Origin: Candidatus Omnitrophota bacterium
Lineage (GTDB): Bacteria > Omnitrophota > Gorgyraeia > JACOVV01
Assembly (NCBI GenBank): GCA_023248175.1
Contig: JAHFFC010000045.1
Span: forward strand, 1-6,964
Length of the DNA stretch: 6,964 nt
Direction of reading: 5' to 3'
Below the pieces are notes generated by a model. That model was not told the DNA's origin, searched no databases, and worked only from the letters and a program-made list of their open reading frames with translations. Positions within the stretch are counted from its first letter, which is position 1. Every line of letters starts with the position of its first letter. The position numbers and the translations under genes are program-made. This document shows positions 1-5,635 of the stretch, piece by piece.

Positions 1-119
1 TGCACGAAGCCGCCTGTTATCTCGATGGACCGAGGGTTTGGTATCCCATCGGCTATGGTGACAAAATCGAAGTCCGATTAGCTCGCCAATCCCTTCAGGT
101 GGTTGGGCCCATTCGTTAG
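1..119 (+). CDS. nadK: C-terminal end of a probable NAD kinase (5' truncated by window)
   Basis: An open frame runs in from the left edge (first complete codon at position 3) to a TAG at 117-119, giving 38 residues. The visible tail has the pattern LDG, then YGDKIEV, then SLQVVGP. This resembles the last beta strands of NAD kinases (a V/L-DG turn, a GD-x-I/V-x-V strand, and a final strand ending near a proline). NAD kinase phosphorylates NAD to NADP with ATP in the cytoplasm. The catalytic GGDG and NE/D motifs would lie upstream of the window, so the call rests only on the tail. Lipid kinases of the diacylglycerol kinase fold have a similar C-terminal DG strand and are the main alternative. 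The stop lies 9 bases before the mutT start, so the two are probably co-transcribed. Confidence 0.5.
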   Translation, partial: HEAACYLDGPRVWYPIGYGDKIEVRLARQSLQVVGPIR

Positions 120-128
120 ATAAAAAAG

Positions 129-527
129 ATGAAAGAAATCATCGCCGCGATTGCCATCATCGAGAAGGAGGGGAAATATCTCATCGCTCAACGAAAACCG
201 CAGGACACGCTGGGGTTTTACTGGGAATTCCCCGGAGGTAAGTGCGAAGAGGGGGAGACCCTAGAAGAGTGTGTTGTGCGGGAAATCAAAGAGGAGTTAG
301 GAATTACCATTCAAGTGCGTGAAAAGGGAGAGGTACTGGTTGCTGAAACAGACAATCGTCGGATTCTTCTTCATAGTTTCCACTGTTCGCATCGAGAGGG
401 GATACCCCAAGCCTTAGAGTGTCATGACTTCCGCTGGGTGAAGGCAGAAGAGTTAAGCGACTATTCATTCCCGCCAGCGAACCAAAAACTGATCCAACAG
501 CTTCAGGGAAAGTCACGTCCTTTCTAA
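129..527 (+). CDS. mutT: MutT-type Nudix hydrolase (8-oxo-dGTP diphosphatase-like)
   Basis: This 132-residue protein has a perfect Nudix box at residues 37-59. It runs G37, five residues, E43, seven residues, R51-E52, I53, x, E55-E56, x, G58, I59; E52, E55 and E56 would bind the catalytic metal. The segment just before the box (YWEFPGGK, residues 31-38) and the late PPAN motif near residue 117 are typical of the MutT branch. That branch hydrolyses 8-oxo-dGTP to the monophosphate and so prevents A:T to C:G transversions. Length matches E. coli MutT (about 130 residues). No CTP- or ADP-ribose-specific extension is seen. The ATG at 129 is preceded by an A-rich stretch with no good Shine-Dalgarno, so translation may depend on coupling to the gene ending at 119. 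Its last 15 bases overlap the convergent gene on the minus strand. The exact substrate is inferred from family. Confidence 0.88.
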   Translation: MKEIIAAIAIIEKEGKYLIAQRKPQDTLGFYWEFPGGKCEEGETLEECVVREIKEELGITIQVREKGEVLVAETDNRRILLHSFHCSHREGIPQALECHDFRWVKAEELSDYSFPPANQKLIQQLQGKSRPF

Positions 528-929
528 CTTCAGACTTGTCTTAGCCGAGGCTAAAACAATCCGCCAGGCATTGGAGGGTCCTTTCTTGCGAGGAGTGGCA
601 TTGCTATTTTCTGTATTACTGGGATTGACTTCTTCGTTCTCATCATAAGAATAAGAGCGTTCGTTCATCAAAAGTTGTAGATCCATTGGATCGAGATAAT
701 GGGTCTCGCCATTGGGTTGAATCATGGAAGTAGGATTGCTTTTTTCGAAAGCGGTTTCATTCTGATTTCTACGTGCTATCATTTGATGAACAAGGAATTT
801 TTCATAGTCAGACGCAAAGATAGGGGATACCCCATCGGCCCGCCCTTCTTCTTCTAAGAAGAGAGGGCCGGCTCCCCCGAGAGTAGCCCCCATCACTGCG
901 ATCAGTGCCACTACCTTTAGCGTTGCCAT
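513..929 (-). CDS. Small exported protein of unknown function, under a GEMM riboswitch
   Basis: This is a 138-residue protein that I do not recognise. The N-terminus (residues 1-21) looks like a Sec signal peptide, with a short start carrying K5, a hydrophobic core from V6 to about L17, and a small-residue GGAG stretch with possible cleavage after A20. The mature part is acidic and polar. It has an EEEG stretch at 26-29, a predicted helical DYEKFLVHQMIARRNQNE region at about 41-58, and an N/S/E-rich segment at about 92-112, then a basic C-terminus. No cysteine is present in the mature part, so it is neither a cytochrome nor a lipoprotein. The start is well supported by a GGGGAGGGG Shine-Dalgarno at 940-932, just ahead of the ATG at 929. 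The gene sits directly behind a c-di-GMP-type riboswitch and terminator, which suggests a surface, adhesion or motility role; this is inference from position. It is convergent with mutT and overlaps it by 15 bp. Confidence 0.8.
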   Translation of the reverse strand: MATLKVVALIAVMGATLGGAGPLFLEEEGRADGVSPIFASDYEKFLVHQMIARRNQNETAFEKSNPTSMIQPNGETHYLDPMDLQLLMNERSYSYDENEEVNPSNTENSNATPRKKGPSNAWRIVLASAKTSLKLERT

Positions 930-940
930 TTCCCCTCCCC

Positions 941-984
941 AAAAACAAAAAGCGCCAGAACCCTCTTTTCGGATTCTGGCGCTT
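941..984 (-). terminator. Intrinsic terminator acting as riboswitch expression platform
   Basis: Read on the minus strand, AAGCGCCAGAA (984-974) pairs perfectly with TTCTGGCGCTT (960-950) across a 13-base loop. The run TTTTGTTTTT (950-941) follows at once, sharing the last T of the stem. This is a textbook Rho-independent terminator with an 11-bp stem. It lies between the riboswitch and the Shine-Dalgarno of the exported-protein gene, so it must be read through for that gene to be expressed. Its loop contains CGAAAAGAG (971-963), the exact complement of the 5' strand of riboswitch stem P1. Confidence 0.93.
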
Positions 985-1006
985 GGTCACTCGACTCTGT
1001 GACTCG

Positions 1007-1100
1007 CCCTCTTTCTTCGGCAGTCTGCCTTTCCCCGTTGGGATGCACGACTTTGCGTCCCCGCCTCACGACGGGTTTGCCTTTATCGAAAAGAGTAGTC
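1007..1100 (-). promoter_or_regulatory. Cyclic-di-GMP class I (GEMM) riboswitch
   Basis: On the minus strand the conserved GEMM core is plain. GGCAAACC (1081-1074) is followed by a stem CCCGUC/GGCGGG capped by a GUGA tetraloop (GNRA type, 1069-1066), then GGGACGCAAAG (1061-1051). A second arm follows, with a CCC-AAC-GGGG hairpin (1042-1033), and then GGCAG-A-CUGCCG (1029-1018). The outer stem P1 can form between CUCUUU plus UCG (1095-1087) and CGA plus AAAGAG (1019-1009, two bases bulged). These are the signature elements of RF01051-type riboswitches: the GNRA loop docks into the second arm, and the ligand binds at the three-way junction. The base before GCAAACC is G (equivalent to G20 of the Vibrio Vc2 structure), which favours c-di-GMP over cyclic AMP-GMP. 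The 3' part of the second arm is shorter than usual. A terminator and the exported-protein gene follow. Confidence 0.9.
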
Positions 1101-1117
1101 TTAAACTGTCATTATTA

Positions 1118-1145
1118 AGTATACCTGATAATCAGCAAATTTCAA
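1118..1145 (-). promoter_or_regulatory. Probable sigma70 promoter for the riboswitch-controlled gene
   Basis: On the minus strand, TTGAAA (1145-1140) and TATACT (1123-1118) are separated by 16 bases, close to the sigma70 consensus. Transcription would begin near 1111. That is about 15 bases before riboswitch stem P1 and leaves just enough room for a short 5' lead. The spacer contains an interrupted palindrome, CTGAT-A-ATCAG (1125-1135), that could be a repressor site. No start site has been measured. Confidence 0.65.
1125..1135. promoter_or_regulatory. Palindrome CTGATAATCAG inside promoter spacer (possible operator)
   Basis: There are 5-bp arms CTGAT and ATCAG around a single central A, lying exactly between the -35 and -10 hexamers of the minus-strand promoter. 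A dimeric regulator bound here would block RNA polymerase. Short palindromes in AT-rich DNA also occur by chance, so this is only a candidate site. Confidence 0.25.
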
Positions 1146-1169
1146 GGGGGGGTCTATTTTTTCTTTCCG

Positions 1170-1199
1170 TTGAACTTTTCGATGGGATGTGTTTAAATA
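1170..1199 (+). promoter_or_regulatory. Probable sigma70 promoter for the PuuD-like/trxB run
   Basis: TTGAAC (1170-1175) and TAAATA (1194-1199) are separated by 18 bases, about 50 bases before the ATG at 1248. Its -35 lies about 25 bases from the -35 of the divergent promoter feeding the riboswitch, so the two promoters are back to back and could share regulators. The -10 is only a fair match. Confidence 0.5.
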
Positions 1200-1247
1200 G
1201 ACTAAAGTCATGATTTGAAAAATCTAAAAAAGGGGGCTAAAGTCATT

Positions 1248-1868
1248 ATGAGTGATTTTTACAGTAATTTTCACCTATTGATTCGTTGGTTACACGTGAT
1301 TGCGGGAATTACGTGGATTGGTCATCTCTACTTTTTTAACTTGGTCAACGTTCCTCTACAAGGGGCATTAGAGGATGCAACAAAAAAGATGATCAATCCA
1401 CAACTCATGCCTCGTGCTCTTTGGTGGTTCCGATGGGGCGCAATGACCACTTTTCTGGCAGGGGTGGTGCTTTTCATTTTGATTTACATGTACACGCCAG
1501 GAGTGGGGTTTGGTCCTACAAGCCTCTTTGTGGATTCGGATGGGATTACCGCACGGGCAATGTGGATTCTCTTTGGGATGTTACTGGCTACCATCATGTG
1601 GTTTAATGTCTGGTTCGTTATCTGGCCGGCTCAGAAGCGACTGCTTACTGGAAAAGTTCCGTCTGCAGACATTCCCGCGGTACGCAAACGCGCCATGCTT
1701 GCATCGAGGACCAACACGTTTCTGTCGGCTCCAATGCTATTTGGAATGTTGGCTCCTGCTCACTATGGCGCCATGAATGGAGCCGTATTTCTAGGAGTTA
1801 TTGCGGTGGGTGTCGTCGCAGTTTGGATCAGTATTCGTGCTTCCTACAAAGTAGGGAAGTTAGCTTAA
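1248..1868 (+). CDS. PuuD-like (urate oxidase N-terminal domain family) integral membrane protein
   Basis: This is a 206-residue multi-pass membrane protein. Hydrophobic segments lie at about residues 8-33, 62-82, 103-127 and 178-197, with a weaker one at about 156-172. The segment RWLHVIAGITWIGH (13-26), the MPRALWWFRW stretch (54-63) and FNVWFVIWPAQK (119-130) resemble the membrane domain of PuuD-type proteins (PF06181). Bacterial urate hydroxylases fuse that domain to a C-terminal cytochrome c. No CXXCH haem site is present here and the protein ends after the membrane domain, so a urate-oxidising role is not supported. H16, H26 and H172 are possible haem or metal ligands. I chose ATG 1248 over the in-frame TTG 33 bases upstream because an AGGGGG (1231-1236) precedes it and family-like sequence begins here. 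trxB follows after 18 bases, so the two are probably one transcript. Confidence 0.72.
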   Translation: MSDFYSNFHLLIRWLHVIAGITWIGHLYFFNLVNVPLQGALEDATKKMINPQLMPRALWWFRWGAMTTFLAGVVLFILIYMYTPGVGFGPTSLFVDSDGITARAMWILFGMLLATIMWFNVWFVIWPAQKRLLTGKVPSADIPAVRKRAMLASRTNTFLSAPMLFGMLAPAHYGAMNGAVFLGVIAVGVVAVWISIRASYKVGKLA

Positions 1869-1886
1869 TTCCCAAAAAATATCGCT

Positions 1887-2816
1887 GTGTCTGAAAAGGT
1901 TGTTATCCTAGGTTCCGGCCCTGCCGGTTTGACCGCGGCGATTTATGCCTCAAGGGCAAATTTGTCTCCTCTTCTGGTCTCCGGCCGGGATGCCGGTGGC
2001 CAATTGATGATCACGACTGATGTCGAAAACTACCCCGCGTTTCCAAAAGGAATTCTGGGTCCTGAGCTGATTCAGCTCATGCGGGATCAGGCAGAGCGGT
2101 TCGGGACTCGGTTCTTGACCGGAAATGTAACATCGGTGGATTCCTCTAGACGCCCCTTCAAGTTAGCGGTCGAAGACCAGCAAACCCTCGAGACAGAAAC
2201 ACTGATTATTGCCACCGGCGCCTCAGCCCGCCTTTTAGGAATTGAGTCGGAGAAAAAACTGATGGGACATGGAGTTTCTGCCTGCGCTACTTGTGACGGG
2301 CCATTCTTTAAAGGAAAAGAGGTCGTTGTCGTGGGAGGAGGAGACACAGCGATGGAGGAAGCCACTTTCCTGACAAAGTTCTGCTCAAAGGTGACTGTCG
2401 TTCATCGTCGTGATCAATTGCGCGCCTCGAAGATTATGCAAGAACGGGCAAAACGAAATCCAAAGATTCAGTTCATCTGGAATAGTGCGGTCGCGGAAAT
2501 TCTTGACCCCAGCCAACAAAAAGTACGCGGAGTGATTCTCAAAGATGTGAACACTGGAGAGAACCAAGAGTTTAAGTGCGAAGGAATTTTTATGGCCATT
2601 GGCCATAAACCCAATACGGAACTTTTCGAGGGAAAGATCGAAATGGAAAAGGGGTATATCGTTACCAAAGGGCAGACGACTTACACTAGCGTTCCCGGAG
2701 TGTTTGCCTGCGGTGATGTTCAAGATCACCGATATCGGCAGGCGGTCACGGCGGCTGGAAGCGGCTGTATGGCGGCGATTGATGCGGAACGGTTTTTGGA
2801 GGAGCAACAAATATAA
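1887..2816 (+). CDS. trxB: Thioredoxin reductase
   Basis: This 309-residue cytoplasmic flavoenzyme passes electrons from NADPH through FAD and a redox disulfide to thioredoxin. Visible motifs are the FAD-binding GSGPAG (9-14), an ATGA strand near 109-112, the redox pair C133-A-T-C136-D137, the NADPH-binding GGGDTA (150-155), HRRDQLRA (173-180) for the 2'-phosphate of NADPH, and the second FAD motif CGDV (275-278), then [10 protein letters not shown]. Domain order and length match low-molecular-weight bacterial TrxB (about 310-320 residues). The GTG at 1887 is the only usable start before the previous stop, as no other start codon lies in frame between them. It has no clear Shine-Dalgarno, so translation may rely on ribosomes finishing the upstream gene. 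No thioredoxin gene is in the window. Confidence 0.97.
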   Translation: MSEKVVILGSGPAGLTAAIYASRANLSPLLVSGRDAGGQLMITTDVENYPAFPKGILGPELIQLMRDQAERFGTRFLTGNVTSVDSSRRPFKLAVEDQQTLETETLIIATGASARLLGIESEKKLMGHGVSACATCDGPFFKGKEVVVVGGGDTAMEEATFLTKFCSKVTVVHRRDQLRASKIMQERAKRNPKIQFIWNSAVAEILDPSQQKVRGVILKDVNTGENQEFKCEGIFMAIGHKPNTELFEGKIEMEKGYIVTKGQTTYTSVPGVFACGDVQDHRYRQAVTAAGSGCMAAIDAERFLEEQQI

Positions 2817-2950
2817 TGACAAATGACAAAATTAAAATGACAAAATAAATCCAAATAACAAATGGCAAATTTCCAAAACATTCCAGTTTTGTTATTGGTG
2901 TATTTGTAATTTGTCATTCCTTTGTCATTTGTGCTTTGACATTTGTCATT
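2815..2950. repeat. Imperfect inverted-repeat element of TGACAAATG / TTTGTCATT units
   Basis: The left arm starts AATGACAAATGACAAA at 2815, inside the trxB stop codon. The right arm ends with GACATTTGTCATT at 2950. Reverse-complementing the right arm gives AATGACAAATGTCAAA, matching 15 of the first 16 bases. Further in, CCAAATAACAAA (2851-2862) pairs approximately with TTTTGTTATTGG (2887-2898). The centre is a perfect hairpin, CAAAAC (2874-2879) with GTTTTG (2886-2891). The element is very AT-rich, unlike the flanking genes, and fills the whole space between trxB and the Shine-Dalgarno of the next gene. It could be a miniature mobile element, an mRNA-stabilising or terminating hairpin, or a protein-binding array. 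Confidence 0.75.
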
Positions 2951-2960
2951 AGAAGGAACC

Positions 2961-3851
2961 ATGCGTTATCGTCAACTAGGGAATACAGGTCTGAAAGTCT
3001 CCGAAATCGGCATGGGATGCTGGGCGATCGGCGGTAACCAGTTTGGCAATAGTTACGGCGCGACCAATGATGAAGAGTCTATTCAAACGATTCGCCGCGC
3101 TGTGGAACTGGGATGTAATTTCTTTGATACGGCCGATGTCTACGGGCATGGCCACAGCGAGGAACTGCTGGGGCAAGCGCTCAGACATGTCCGTAATGAA
3201 GTGATCATCGCCACCAAAGTAGGGGGAAACTTCTACGGCCCTTATCCGAAAGCCGATTTTGGCGAGAAATATATTCTCTTTGCCGTTGAGAAAAGCCTGG
3301 AGCGGTTTCAAACAGACACGATTGACATCTACCAGCTTCATAATCCATCCCTTGAGATGATTCAGGAAGGGAGTATTTTTAGAACGTTAGAGAAATTGAA
3401 GAAACAGGGGAAAATACGGTTCTACGGAATTTCCATTCATGATCCGGCCGAGGGGTTAGCAGCGATGGAGATGGCTAGTCCGTCGGCCATCCAGGTTGTT
3501 TATAACGTGATTCACCGAGAAGCTGAAGCAGAACTCTTGTCAAAGGCAAAAGAAAAAGGAGTAGGAATTATCGCGCGCGAGCCGCTTTGTAATGGATTTC
3601 TCACGGGGAAATATAAAGATGGGAATTCATTCACGCCGGGAGACATCCGTCACGACTGGCCTAGAGAATACGTAGAGGAAATCCTAAAGAAAGTAGAGGC
3701 GTGGAAAAAGCAAATTTCACCCAAGGGGAGCAGTATGACCCATGCGGCGCTCCAGTTTGTGTTATCCAATGGGGCGGTTTCTTGTGCCATCCCCGGAGCC
3801 AAAACGGTGAAGCAGATAGAGGAGAATCTCGGTACAACAAGAGTGGAATAG
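2961..3851 (+). CDS. Aldo/keto reductase
   Basis: This 296-residue NAD(P)H-dependent oxidoreductase has the (beta/alpha)8 aldo/keto reductase fold. The catalytic tetrad is visible: D56 (FFDTADVYG), Y61, K86 (ATKVGG) and H127 (YQLHNP). The N-terminal MRYRQLGNTGLKVSEIGMG and the late GAKTVKQIEENLG are family hallmarks; the latter is part of the cofactor-binding region. The substrate cannot be assigned. I chose ATG 2961 because AGAAGGA (2951-2957) lies just upstream. A TTG 18 bases earlier would put the start inside the repeat element. The protein stops soon after the NLG motif, where many relatives continue for about 15-30 more residues, so the C-terminal helix looks short. The stop TAG (3849-3851) overlaps the AGGA that serves the next gene. 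Confidence 0.93.
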   Translation: MRYRQLGNTGLKVSEIGMGCWAIGGNQFGNSYGATNDEESIQTIRRAVELGCNFFDTADVYGHGHSEELLGQALRHVRNEVIIATKVGGNFYGPYPKADFGEKYILFAVEKSLERFQTDTIDIYQLHNPSLEMIQEGSIFRTLEKLKKQGKIRFYGISIHDPAEGLAAMEMASPSAIQVVYNVIHREAEAELLSKAKEKGVGIIAREPLCNGFLTGKYKDGNSFTPGDIRHDWPREYVEEILKKVEAWKKQISPKGSSMTHAALQFVLSNGAVSCAIPGAKTVKQIEENLGTTRVE

Positions 3852-3860
3852 GATTCGGCA

Positions 3861-4502
3861 GTGACCAATACCCTGATCTTTGACTTAGACGGAACCATCA
3901 TTGATTCCAGAGAAGATATCGCGAGTGCCGCCAACTTCGCGCTGAAGCAGTTAGCCGTGCTGGTAGTCCCCTCACCGTCGGTGTGGCATCATATTGGTGG
4001 GGGGATTCGATCGCTCTTGGCGGGGATTCTCAAGACGGAGGATGCGGCAGTTATCAAGAAAGCGGTAGGGTATTTCCGCGAATATTATTCAGAGCATTGC
4101 CTTGATAAAACAGTCCCCTATCCCGGGGTTTTGGAAGTTTTGGAGTATTACGCTAAGCGAAAAAAACGAATGGCTGTTGTGACGAACAAGGATCAGGAGT
4201 TTACCGACAAGATTTTAGCCGGACTGGAAGTGGAAAAATATTTTCACTCCAGAATCGGTGCCAAAGCGGGGGATAAAAAGAAACCTCATCCTGACTTGTT
4301 GCACAAGGCGTTACAGGAACTGAAGAGTGATCCAGCCCAAACGGTGATCATTGGTGATTCGCCGGCGGATATCGAAGCGGGACAGAAAGCGGGAACAAAA
4401 ACCTGCGGAGTCGGTTACGGGATTGGCGATCCGGAAAAAATCAGGGAGGCAAAACCTGATTTTTGGGTGGAGAATCCCATTGAGTTGATGGGGTTGTTCT
4501 AA
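3861..4502 (+). CDS. gph: HAD-superfamily phosphatase, phosphoglycolate phosphatase-like
   Basis: This is a 213-residue haloacid dehalogenase hydrolase of subfamily IA. Motif I is FDLDGT (7-12), with nucleophile D8 and acid/base D10. Motif II is VVTNK (T108), motif III lysine is K141 (KKPHP), and motif IV is GDSPAD (D166, D170) for magnesium. The helical cap lies between residues 16 and 85. The start of the cap (DSREDIASAANFAL) and the overall length resemble Gph, which removes phosphate from 2-phosphoglycolate produced in DNA repair or photorespiration. Pyrophosphatase PpaX and other HAD-IA enzymes cannot be excluded. The GTG start has AGGA (3850-3853) seven bases upstream, overlapping the previous stop, so translation is probably coupled to the aldo/keto reductase. 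Confidence 0.88.
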   Translation: MTNTLIFDLDGTIIDSREDIASAANFALKQLAVLVVPSPSVWHHIGGGIRSLLAGILKTEDAAVIKKAVGYFREYYSEHCLDKTVPYPGVLEVLEYYAKRKKRMAVVTNKDQEFTDKILAGLEVEKYFHSRIGAKAGDKKKPHPDLLHKALQELKSDPAQTVIIGDSPADIEAGQKAGTKTCGVGYGIGDPEKIREAKPDFWVENPIELMGLF

Positions 4503-4513
4503 AGGAGAGAGAC

Positions 4514-4903
4514 ATGAACAGACCGAAAAATCAACGCGGTTTTATTTTAGGAGTTGTTCTATGGGTCACCTGCGTCGGATGCAGTGGAACCCGAGAAATA
4601 ATTCGTAAAGATTGGGGAATGCGTTCTGTTACTGAAATCCAAAGAAACCAGCCTGTCCAGAATGCTCCTCTCCCAGTCACCGCTGAGGATTTTGAGTGTG
4701 CCCGCGATAAAACACGCCTTGAAAAGTTTATTCTGAAAACTCCCATCAACAATTACCATGGAGGTGAGGAAGTCATTGCCTGGTGCTGCCCCAAGGAGAA
4801 CGTCTATTGGGTTTTCTTCCAGAAGGGGACGGCGGGGAGCTTACAGATTCAGTGGTTCGGTCCTTTTGATGTTCCCTTAAAAAAGCAGAAGCATGAGGCA
4901 TGA
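4514..4903 (+). CDS. Probable lipoprotein of unknown function
   Basis: This 129-residue protein has an N-terminal basic stretch (R3, K5, R8), a hydrophobic segment (F10-V18), and then a C-V-G-C sequence ending at C23, followed by S-G. That resembles a lipobox with G at -1 and the lipidated cysteine at 23. The -3 position is C rather than the usual L, which makes the assignment probable rather than firm. The mature part has a CARDKTRLEKFILKTPINN region and a tryptophan-rich C-terminal beta-like segment (IAWCCPKENVYWVFFQ, then QIQWFGPF). I recognise no domain. AAGGAG (4502-4507) six bases before the ATG is a strong Shine-Dalgarno. Its stop overlaps the start of the response regulator (ATGA at 4900-4903), which suggests coupled production with the two-component system. 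It may be a sensor accessory or an unrelated envelope protein. Confidence 0.78.
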   Translation: MNRPKNQRGFILGVVLWVTCVGCSGTREIIRKDWGMRSVTEIQRNQPVQNAPLPVTAEDFECARDKTRLEKFILKTPINNYHGGEEVIAWCCPKENVYWVFFQKGTAGSLQIQWFGPFDVPLKKQKHEA

Positions 4904-5604
4904 GACAAGAAGCAGGAAAAGAACGAATTCTCATCATCGAAGACGAAGCAAACATCGCCCAGACAATTCGCTACAATTTGGAAAAAGAAGGGTTCCATGT
5001 TTTAACAGCTTCAGACGGCGCCAAAGGATTAAAACTCGCCCAACTAGAACTCCCCTCGTTGATTCTCCTCGATTTAATGCTTCCGGAGGTTGATGGATTA
5101 GAGGTTTGCAAACTTCTTAAGAATGAGAACAAAACAAAAACAATTCCGATCATCATTTTGACGGCCAAATCCCAGGAGAGCGATAAGGTGGTGGGACTTG
5201 AATTGGGAGCGGATGACTATCTCACCAAACCCTTTAGCATGCGTGAGCTGATTGCCCGGGTGAAAGCGGTCTTACGGAGAGCTCAACCCGCTGAATCGGA
5301 GGAGGAGGTTCTGGTCTGCGGCGAACTTCAAGTAGACCTGGCAAGGCGAAAGATTTTGGCAAAGGGAAAGGAGATAGAGTTGACCGCTAAAGAATTTGAC
5401 CTACTTCGAATCTTGGTAGGAGCTCGCGGTAGAGTTCTGGATCGAGAGAAACTCATGGAACAGGTTTGGGGGATTGATCGTTCCATAGAGATTGAAACAC
5501 GGACGGTGGATGTGCATGTGGGGCAGCTCCGAAAAAAAATGGGGCCGGCCGCCAAGCGCTTAGTTACCTTAAAAGGAGTCGGGTACCGATGGGATTGGGA
5601 GTAA
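4900..5604 (+). CDS. phoB: PhoB-like OmpR-family response regulator
   Basis: This 234-residue DNA-binding regulator has a receiver domain at residues 8-126, with acidic pocket E14-D15-E16, phospho-acceptor D58 (LLDLMLP), T88 (ILTAK) and K110 (TKPF). An OmpR/PhoB winged-helix domain follows at about 137-232, with LTAKEFDLLRIL, then RTVDVHVGQLRKK as recognition helix, and the GVGYR wing. The receiver region and the overall length (E. coli PhoB has 229 residues) fit PhoB, the activator of phosphate-starvation genes. Pairing with a PhoR-like kinase supports this, but no pst or phoU gene lies in view. The name is therefore provisional within the OmpR family. The start ATG shares four bases with the preceding stop. 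The Shine-Dalgarno is poor, so expression probably depends on translational coupling. Confidence 0.9.
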   Translation: MRQEAGKERILIIEDEANIAQTIRYNLEKEGFHVLTASDGAKGLKLAQLELPSLILLDLMLPEVDGLEVCKLLKNENKTKTIPIIILTAKSQESDKVVGLELGADDYLTKPFSMRELIARVKAVLRRAQPAESEEEVLVCGELQVDLARRKILAKGKEIELTAKEFDLLRILVGARGRVLDREKLMEQVWGIDRSIEIETRTVDVHVGQLRKKMGPAAKRLVTLKGVGYRWDWE

Positions 5605-5635
5605 GGGTGTCTTCGTCATTGAAGAGATTATTGAT

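Noticed and set aside
541..554. TTAGCC/GGCTAA inverted repeat near the mutT end
   Set aside because: The two-base loop is too tight, there is no T-run, and it lies within the exported-protein gene.
398..833. GGGGATACCCC occurring twice (398-408 and 823-833)
   Set aside because: Both copies are inside coding sequence, and a repeated 11-mer is expected by chance in a window of this length.
808..990. 60-codon minus-strand frame overlapping the exported-protein start
   Set aside because: It runs through the terminator hairpin and is arginine/glycine-rich shadow sequence. The other frame has the strong Shine-Dalgarno and signal peptide.
1106..1112. CTGTCAT resembling a Pho box half-site near the minus-strand promoter
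   Set aside because: There is only one unit; no second copy is found 11 bases away.
905..1213. 102-codon plus-strand open frame across the leader
   Set aside because: It is antisense to the riboswitch and terminator, has low-complexity P/L/K composition, no Shine-Dalgarno and no family resemblance.
1215..1247. Upstream TTG start for the PuuD-like protein
   Set aside because: It adds a lysine-rich 11-residue lead before the family-like N-terminus. The ATG at 1248 follows an AGGGGG.
2943..2960. Upstream TTG start for the aldo/keto reductase
   Set aside because: It lies inside the inverted repeat and before the Shine-Dalgarno that serves ATG 2961.
2726..2962. Minus-strand frame across the trxB to aldo/keto reductase gap
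   Set aside because: It is repetitive N/K/T-rich translation of the TGACAAATG element and trxB antisense, with no coding character.
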